From the NCBI GenBank assembly GCA_004764695.1, contig SMSO01000031.1, forward strand, positions 4,325,048 through 4,389,047: a stretch of 64,000 bases of DNA, given 5' to 3'. Each line of letters begins with the position of its first letter. Within the stretch, counting starts at the first letter, position 1. Shown piece after piece: positions 57,436 to 64,000 of this stretch. The position numbers were made by a program, and so were the translations under genes. Below the pieces are notes generated by a model. That model was not told where the DNA came from. It worked only from the letters and a program-made list of their open reading frames with translations, and ran no database searches. The DNA comes from Schizochytrium sp. TIO01 (lineage: Eukaryota; Sar; Bigyra; Thraustochytrida; Thraustochytriidae).

Positions 57436-58818
57436 GGTGCTGGAGAAAGCTTCTGTTGACCAGCAAGTAGATAACAAATCCTCCAAAAGTTCGTATCCTC
57501 TCCGTACTCCAAGTTTCGCACCAGCTACGAACTGTCCAGGAGCTGGCTGCGTCGAGCGGCGCGATTGCTCGTACTGAGCCCTGATCAACGCTTTCTGTTT
57601 ATGTGCCGCGCTGCTGCGAATTGATTAACTTTCTTTTACTTGAGTAATTTCTTGTTTCAATTTTAAAGAAGACAGTAGTAGTAGGCTTTTTATTAGTACC
57701 TAATAGTAATTTGTAAGAGGAGGACAAAAGGAGAAAAGCACTGAAGACCCAAAAGACGGTTACGAATTCTCAATGCTTTTTCCTTTAATTAGTGCGGGTC
57801 CTGTACAAAGTCGTCTTTCTTTTCTTCGCGCGGAGAACTTAAATTATCAAGGATGCAATAGCTTAGAAATGCCTAGTTGAGAGAGAAGGTGGCAGACAGA
57901 GTGAGATATTTCAGAGTTGATATTGAAAGACACGAAGCGCTAACAGCGAAAGAATATATTGGAAACTTGGGGATTTAAAGCAAGCAAGTTCGTCGAGATG
58001 ATGCACTAATGGAATTACAAACAGTGAAAGGGATCATGAATTGTCCAATTATGTCGAAGAGTTCACTTCATCAGCGTCGAGAAACTAATACTACTACGTA
58101 CCTAGGTAATAGCTTTTAGTACAAAAAATAGGTCAAGCATCACAAAAAGGTAGATATAACAGAAAGAGAAGAGAAAGAAGGAGAGAGAGCATGCACGCAA
58201 GGAATCATTGGCCTCTTACTTGCTTGAAATAATGATGGACGAAATACGCCAGCGATGCACTAGACCTTTTGTACAGTGGTTGCTTCCTTCACCAAAAGGT
58301 CATCAATATACTTTTTAGAAGCAACTGCGAAGAAAAGCTAGCCAGCAGCACCTTAAATGGACTACTCACCCCCACAGAGTGTCCATGTAGATGAACTTCA
58401 CGAAGGACCTATAAGATTTTTGATTTTTATTATATTTTACTGCTATCAAGTAGCTTAGCTGTAATAACCAAGGATAACAATTCATGCACTTTCATGAATA
58501 GATAATGAATCTGCTTAGCTATTAGAAGACTGTAAATAGAGGAAATAGCGAACGATCTTTTCTTTTCTGCTTTGAGCACAATCTAGGGAAATATGCATAT
58601 TGTCCAAATGATTGTATGGAGCAATATAATCTTTATTGAAGAGCGATGCCAAAAGAGAAATAGCTTAACGAGAAAGAATATGAAAAAAATTAAGCGCTCG
58701 CATGAAAAAAGGTAGAATGAGACGAGCTAGAATCAGCTGATCAAACGCAAGATTTCACGAAAAGGTGAGGGCAATGGAAAAACAACAAACATATGATTTG
58801 TGACAATACGGGGTTTAG
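57436..58818. other. Intergenic region between two minus-strand genes
   Basis: About 1.4 kb containing the SAS6L promoter side and the 3' flank of the pseudokinase gene. The SAS6L frame stays open upstream to 57588 with only a TTG, so the extra 51 codons are probably untranslated. A TACGTACCTAGGTAAT motif lies near 58096. No gene is seen. Confidence 0.45.
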
Positions 58819-60333
58819 TTACACAAGACGTTTAAGTTCAAGAAGAATTGTGTCCATAGAAGGACGATGTTTGGATTTGTGGTTTAAGCACTCATGCATA
58901 AGTCGCTCGAGTGGCCTGAATTCCTTTGGGGCAAAATATCCCTGAGGAGGAAACTGCTCGCTGAGTACAAGTTCCTCAACCTGACTCAGCGTGTAATGCT
59001 TATAAAAAGGCTGCTCACGGGCAAGCATCTCATACATAATGGCTCCGTACGACCAAACATCAATAGACTCATCGTACATATCGCCACGAAAACACTCTGG
59101 ACTGCGATATTGCGGAGAGGTAACACAGGTTGATGTGCGTTCAAAGGGGCCCGATTCTCCGGGTGCGCGCATGCGCTTAGCCACCTCAAAATTGGTGAGC
59201 TTGGCGGTATAACTAAATCCATTCATGTGCAAATCAGGGTCAAGCGAGGAGTATGCGCCTGGCTGATCAGTACCTGACTGGGCTCGCCAAACTGGAGTAG
59301 GTTGCTTCCCATTGCCAGAAGTGGAGTTTTTCTCACTAGAGTTACCGAAGATGTTACTAAGAGAGCGACTGAGTCGAAAGTGCTTACGCATGGCTGCCGC
59401 CCAGTTACCACTGGTAGGGAAATCTGCATAGACCATCATTACATTTTCAGAGGTAAGATCACGGTGTACGATACCTTGTTCATGGAGAAATACGAGGGCT
59501 TCGGCTATATCCATGGAATACTTACGTACTTCAATATAGGATAGCCTTTCATGACCCGTAGCGCGATGGAACACGAGGTCAGAGAGCGAATCGACAGCAA
59601 ATTCAAAAGCAATACGGCGCTCAAGGACATCGTCGAGTCCACGATATTCTTCGTACCCGAAGAATTGTATGATGTTAGGATGCTCGAGCTTTTGCAGGAT
59701 ATTAAGCTCGTTGTTGAAGATTTGATTATGGTCAGGGAGGCATGTAGGAGCTTGCAAACGAAGTTGCTGAACATATACAATGCCATGCTTTTCGGAAACT
59801 GCACGAAATGAGTGTTTACCTGAGACTGGACTGCGACTAAGGTCATCGAGCAAGTTCAACTCGCCCGTGAGCCTTTTAAGTTTGGCAGGGACGATGATAT
59901 CTCCAAAGTCTCCTTGCGCTGTCCAATTATTGGAGATTGCGTGGCCACTTGAAGACGTTTGCAAGATTGGGAATTCATCGGAGTCTATCTCATCATTAAG
60001 GCTCAGTGATTCGCTTGATGGACTTGCTTCCTTCTGTGTCCCACGTCTTTCGCGGGATGACATTTTCACAAGCTTAGATGTAGCATGTGATATCTGAGAA
60101 ACTATTGTTTTCCTGGCGGGGGGGACACCTTGGGGCTGACCTTGCGTCTTTGATTGAACAGAGGCCGAGTCCTCCGCAGCCTGTGCTTCAAGAAACATAT
60201 CAAGATGTCTACAGTGTCCAGCTTCTCTAAACTCGGCACACGAGCAGGAGGGGCCTGCCCATCGTTTGCGCTGCTTACATTGTTGAAGAGCGTTGAAAAG
60301 TCCTTGGCCAAGACTTGGCTTGTGGAGCGACAT
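58819..60333 (-). CDS. SWIM-finger protein with kinase-like (pseudokinase) domain
   Basis: A 504-residue protein from the ATG at 60333. Residues 30-43 form CxC-x8-CxH (C30, C32, C41, H43), the SWIM zinc-binding pattern. Residues 60-160 are Ser-rich and probably disordered. A tyrosine-kinase-like (TKL) fold spans about 165-504: alphaC Glu209 (NNELNIL), HRDLTSEN (290-297), the YRSPE segment (409-413), DVWSYG (425-430) and a final helical lobe ending PSMDTILLELKRL. Three catalytic features are missing: no glycine-rich loop, Gln189 (VYVQQL) in place of the ATP-binding Lys, and NFE (381-383) in place of DFG. About 75 residues (298-377, Ser/Gly-rich) are inserted between the catalytic loop and that position. 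It probably lacks kinase activity and acts as a binding or allosteric module (inference). One frame, no intron. Confidence 0.88.
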   Translation of the reverse strand: MSLHKPSLGQGLFNALQQCKQRKRWAGPSCSCAEFREAGHCRHLDMFLEAQAAEDSASVQSKTQGQPQGVPPARKTIVSQISHATSKLVKMSSRERRGTQKEASPSSESLSLNDEIDSDEFPILQTSSSGHAISNNWTAQGDFGDIIVPAKLKRLTGELNLLDDLSRSPVSGKHSFRAVSEKHGIVYVQQLRLQAPTCLPDHNQIFNNELNILQKLEHPNIIQFFGYEEYRGLDDVLERRIAFEFAVDSLSDLVFHRATGHERLSYIEVRKYSMDIAEALVFLHEQGIVHRDLTSENVMMVYADFPTSGNWAAAMRKHFRLSRSLSNIFGNSSEKNSTSGNGKQPTPVWRAQSGTDQPGAYSSLDPDLHMNGFSYTAKLTNFEVAKRMRAPGESGPFERTSTCVTSPQYRSPECFRGDMYDESIDVWSYGAIMYEMLAREQPFYKHYTLSQVEELVLSEQFPPQGYFAPKEFRPLERLMHECLNHKSKHRPSMDTILLELKRLV

Positions 60334-60992
60334 GATGAACGTATTAAAGCTCGATCAAACCTGTTGCAAGGCTATGTTCGTTCCTGAGTACTTTAAAAGA
60401 TCACTTCTCGCACGTTTCAGAAAATACTAGCTTCGAAGTTGAAGGTCGCCAAACCAAGCAGCTGGCGTAATAAATCCGCTTGATGTGAGTACAATGACTA
60501 CACCTTTCTCAAAAGTATTGAACCCCAAGTTTTGTTTGTGTTCCACTTTAATCTCTAGGTGATCAGAAGCAAACACAGGGTGGTACGTAAATGTTCAATG
60601 AGTTTGCTTCTTTTGTTTTGTGCGACACGTTGTTATTTTCTTTGAATATGAGACTTGCTTGTTGCAATGCCCTTGCTTGCAGTGAGGGATGTTTTCGCAG
60701 TGTGCGCTCGTTGATTCTAGTCGGTGTTGTCTCAGGTTTACAATTAGAAGCTCTTAGATACTTGCACCTTTTTCGTCACAAACTTCTCCGAGAAAAGAAG
60801 ATGTTGCCCAAGAATCCCAGCGCTTCTAGTTCGTGCACGTGACCGAAACGAAGCCGCACGTGCAAAATCAAGAGTCTTACAATGAGTTTTCCCAAGCCCA
60901 AGCGAACCCAGTTTGCAGTACTCTGTGTGCAGAGAAACTCCTGCACTGGCGAGGGAGCGAGCCAGCGAATAAAGAGCAAACGAACGAGCGGG

Positions 60993-61015
60993 CGAGTGAG
61001 TGAGTGAGTGAGTTG
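60993..61015. repeat. (GAGT)n microsatellite
   Basis: About five GAGT units in non-coding DNA. Confidence 0.8.
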
Positions 61016-62129
61016 ATCTGCCAAGCTAAGCTATCTGCTGTCAGCTGTTTGCTTGTATTTCACAAAACAACAATCGCACGTGCAAGTGAATCTACCAGCT
61101 TGCACTCAGTATTGATTGATCTTGAAGGCTCTGAGTGCCTGCACCCAGCCGTTCACGGCCTTGTGCAAAGACCGAGCCGCTGGGGTGCGGTGCTGCCGTC
61201 AAGGGGCTCAATAATGCCAGTCTGCAGCGACGTGGCATGCATGTATGTATGTATGAAGGCAGAAGTTAGTACCACGGGAAGGAAGGAAAGGAAGCCAGGC
61301 CTGCCTACCTACTTGCTAGCTAGGCATCTAAGCAGTCACCTTTGCTCGAGCGAGCTTTGTCAGAGGAGTGAGTGAAAGAGTGAGTGTGGCCACAGTGTGT
61401 GTGTCTCTTCTCTCTCTCGCCCACGCACCTTAGAAGGTCCCTACGCATCCTACCCACTCCCTCACGGACTACCCAGGAGGCTAAGACGCCGCTAAGCAGA
61501 AACTAACCAAATCGCCTGTAATCATCTGCACGCGCGGAGTGAATGAATCAAAGAGCGAATTCATCGATGTAGTAGCAATGTTTCAACGAGTCAATCCTTG
61601 GGCATGCAATCCTGAGTAATACCATCGTCATCGTCAGCAGCATCGGCATCACCGTCTCCGTCATCGCGTGGTCCCTATGTCAGCCAAGTTCGCAAAGCGA
61701 GCGAGTGTTCTTCCTCTCCACCTGTTCGCCTTGACGCTTGATTCTGCGTCAGTCTGTCTGTCAAGCGGCGCTTTCGTATGAGTCAATGAATGACAAATGA
61801 ATCAATCAATCAATTGACTGAAGATTGCTGTGCTGATCCTTCAGGTCGATCGGTTGTCCTGCAGAAGAGTCCATGCTGGACAACGCCTTGCATGCCCACC
61901 TCTGTGAAGCTTCGCTCGCGGTCAGTCACCACATCATCGCTTCATCGCTGACAATGAATGATGATGTGAGTGAGTCACGTGTGCTCTCTCTCCAAATGAG
62001 GTGAGTGAATGACGATCATGGAAACTAACTCAGACCTAACTCAGAACTGCTGAGCGGAGATAGGCTCCAGCGAGAGAGCGAAGAGTGCTGTCATGTGCAT
62101 TTATTTACATGGGATGCGGGAGAAGAGGC

Positions 62130-62250
62130 AATCAATCAATACATCAATCAATTAATGTCAATTCAATAGTAGTATTAACGATTGATTGATTTCTCTCTCA
62201 ATCAACAATCAATTCAATCAATTAATTAATTAATTAATTAATTAATATTA
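62130..62250. repeat. AATC/ATTA tetranucleotide arrays
   Basis: Clusters of CAAT, ATTG and then about eight perfect ATTA units. The ATTA run is self-complementary over most of its length. Confidence 0.85.
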
Positions 62251-63112
62251 CCGCCTCACTCACTCCCAATCACCAATCACAGTACAGAAGCCTCCGGAGG
62301 ACTCGAGGCCGCTTGCTGGAAAGACAAAACATCAGGAAGGACAGACCTTCGGGGCTGGGAGGCGAGGGGGCGAGCGAGATTGCCTCCTCGAGACGCGTGA
62401 CGGCACCACGGTGGCAGAAAGCGAGCAAGCTCAAGAACACGCGACCGGCATGTGCTCCTGAAGTGAGCGAGCCCAGCGGGAAATGCAGCTGCATGGACAA
62501 CTCCACATGTACCCCTCTCACACACCATCGCTACATATCGTTGAGCTGACAGGGCGGAGCTCGTTATCGGGGCAGGAAACGAGTGAGAGCGGCGCATGGC
62601 ATTTACACACCTCGTTTTGAAACGGCTGAATAAGTCGCTACAAATTCAGTCGTTACGTATTTGAAACGGAGGGTTTCATAACCGATTGGAACCAGCTCTG
62701 CCTTTGAGTTGCTCATACAGCAAATGATAGCGCGGCCATTGAGTCCATAATAAGGTTGCACTGAAAAGACGGATAGCTTCAAGAGCGACAGAGTAGTGGA
62801 ACGCAGAACTCTCGTAGAGAACATGATGATTAGATTGGCATGACCAATTTAGGAAAAGGCTTGCGGGCATTCTGTTTATATATGTATCTATAGCTCATTG
62901 GATTGAGGTCGCAACGCTTGACTCATGTGCCTCAAGGAAAACTAGAACAAAGGCTAAAGCTGCTACATGTTCTTGGGTCTGGTTCTCGGCACTTTGCTCA
63001 CTACTGGCGCCAAGGATCACCCGCGAGGAACCACCGTTGCAGGCCTGTCGAGAATGCCTCAGAATTCCTATTGGACGAGGAGCTTCGTAGATGTAAGCAA
63101 CTCAATCCAATG

Positions 63113-63137
63113 AGTAGGTAGGTAGGTAGGGAGGTAG
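63113..63137. repeat. (TAGG)n microsatellite
   Basis: About five TAGG units with one GAGG variant. Confidence 0.8.
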
Positions 63138-63351
63138 GTGCCTGCTATAGAATGGCACGCTGTAATTCACTGAGCGTTTGCTAAATCTTGAAGAATGCGG
63201 AATTGAAGGTTCCAAACATCTACGAGGCGCGTGCTGAGCGAGCAGAAGACGAACAGCTGCCGAGTCCAAAGTCTGCGGTTAGTTTTCGCAGCACGTTTGC
63301 GTTTATGCTTTTCGAACCAGGGCAAGCGTTTCAACAAGGAGCTCCAGATCA

Positions 63352-63529
63352 CTTAAACATGTTGGCAACATGTTTCATGTCCTTGGATCGATCTTCTTCA
63401 GTATCCAGCTCAGGAGATTCTGGGAAACAACGCATGACCCCTTAAACATGTTGGCAACATATTTCATGTCCTTGAATTGATCTTCTTCAGTATCCAGCTC
63501 AGGAGATTCTGGGAAACAACGCATGACCC
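63352..63529. repeat. Two-copy 89-bp tandem duplication
   Basis: The 89 bases from 63352 are repeated immediately from 63441 with only a few substitutions (for example ACATGTTTC against ACATATTTC and TGGATCG against TGAATTG). Both copies end in CGCATGACCCC. It is a recent direct duplication in non-coding DNA. Confidence 0.93.
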
Positions 63530-63670
63530 CCTTCATCGTAAGAACTAGTTTAGTTGGGCTAGCTGGAGTAACCTAATTTGTAGTTGAGTCACTGCTCGGC
63601 ATGAGTCACTCGCCAGAGACCAGCATAGGAGAGGAAGCGGTACATTCTGTCGACAACAGAGTAGAAGTAG

Positions 63671-63822
63671 AAAATAGAACCACCTGATTAAATTTGATTT
63701 CTAACGTAAGTTATAAAGTATAAAATAGAACCACCTGATTAAATTTGATTTCTAAAGTAAGTTATAAAGTATATAATAGAACCACCTGATTAAGTTTGAT
63801 TTCTAAAGTAAGTTATAAAGCG
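63671..63822. repeat. Three-copy 51-bp tandem repeat
   Basis: Three consecutive copies of a unit containing ATAGAACCACCTGATTAA and GTAAGTTATAAAG, with period 51. The copies differ at a few positions. Confidence 0.93.
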
Positions 63823-64000
63823 TACGGTACCAGTGATGGCCTGCTGTATGGCCGAAACGAAGAAGACTAAATATAAACCTCTGGAGCAATGAACCCAATT
63901 CTGTAAATATTCGCAACACCCACCGCACATAAAATTTTGGCGAGAGGTTTGCATTTCTTTGTCCGTGAATGAGAATATTTCGCTAATAAACATCTAAAAC

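Larger units (their letters stand above)
60334..64000. other. Repeat-rich intergenic end of the window
   Basis: No supportable gene in 3.7 kb. The left end should include the promoter of the pseudokinase gene. The stretch holds GAGT repeats (about 60993-61015), AATC/ATTA arrays (62130-62250), TAGG repeats (63113-63137), an 89-base tandem duplication (63352-63529) and a three-copy 51-base tandem repeat (63671-63822). The GC-richer frames near 62277-62600 run in several phases and have no recognisable motifs. Confidence 0.55.

Noticed and set aside
62277-62597. GC-richer overlapping frames that might be a gene
   Set aside because: Frames exist in several phases on both strands, with no recognisable domain and no continuation; likely chance.

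Overview
This is nuclear DNA from a microbial eukaryote. Sixteen protein-coding genes can be supported. They are separated by long intergenic stretches rich in tetranucleotide microsatellites (TCTA, CACT, CTTG, TACC/GGTA, AATC/ATTA). Almost every gene is one long open frame. The one clear spliceosomal intron (27079-27215) has a GTAAGT donor, a CTAAC branch site and a CAG acceptor. Core eukaryotic proteins (PRPF8, BUB3, a NUP43-like protein, a TM9SF nonaspanin), an R2R3-Myb, a SAS6-like centriole/apical protein and the intron-poor, microsatellite-rich style suggest a flagellated protist. A stramenopile such as a thraustochytrid (Labyrinthulomycete) is my best guess, but that placement is inference and not proven here.

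Layout: 1-2.2 kb microsatellite-rich non-coding; NUFIP1-like CCCH protein (-) and a multi-pass membrane protein (+) diverging from a 0.5 kb spacer; TM9SF (-); a 3 kb gap; a 280-aa conserved-looking protein (+); an unknown gene in two frames (-); PRPF8 (-), 7.2 kb; BUB3 (+) converging on an IQ/B-box/WW scaffold (-); a GST (-) and a NUP43-like gene (+) sharing a 1.1 kb spacer; an EGF-like/seven-helix membrane protein (-); the Myb (-); a 7.3 kb gap with no gene I can support; a 1428-aa LRR protein (+); a triple-KH RNA-binding protein (+); SAS6L (-); a SWIM-finger pseudokinase (-); and a 3.7 kb repeat-rich end.

The genes do not form an operon or an obvious cluster. Several are housekeeping genes of RNA handling (PRPF8, NUFIP1-like, KH protein), mitosis and the nuclear pore (BUB3, NUP43-like), and centriole or cytoskeleton (SAS6L, IQ/WW scaffold).

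The most notable observations are: (1) five genes carry frame breaks, six breaks in all, and every one is resolved by removing exactly one base. Most lie in homopolymers, three beside CCC runs. This is either an insertion-biased assembly error or, less likely, +1 recoding. (2) A SWIM zinc finger is joined to a kinase-like domain lacking the ATP-binding lysine and the DFG aspartate. (3) An eight-IQ, B-box, double-WW scaffold. (4) An EGF-like, seven-helix membrane protein. I could run no homology or structure search. Names rest on recognising conserved motifs.
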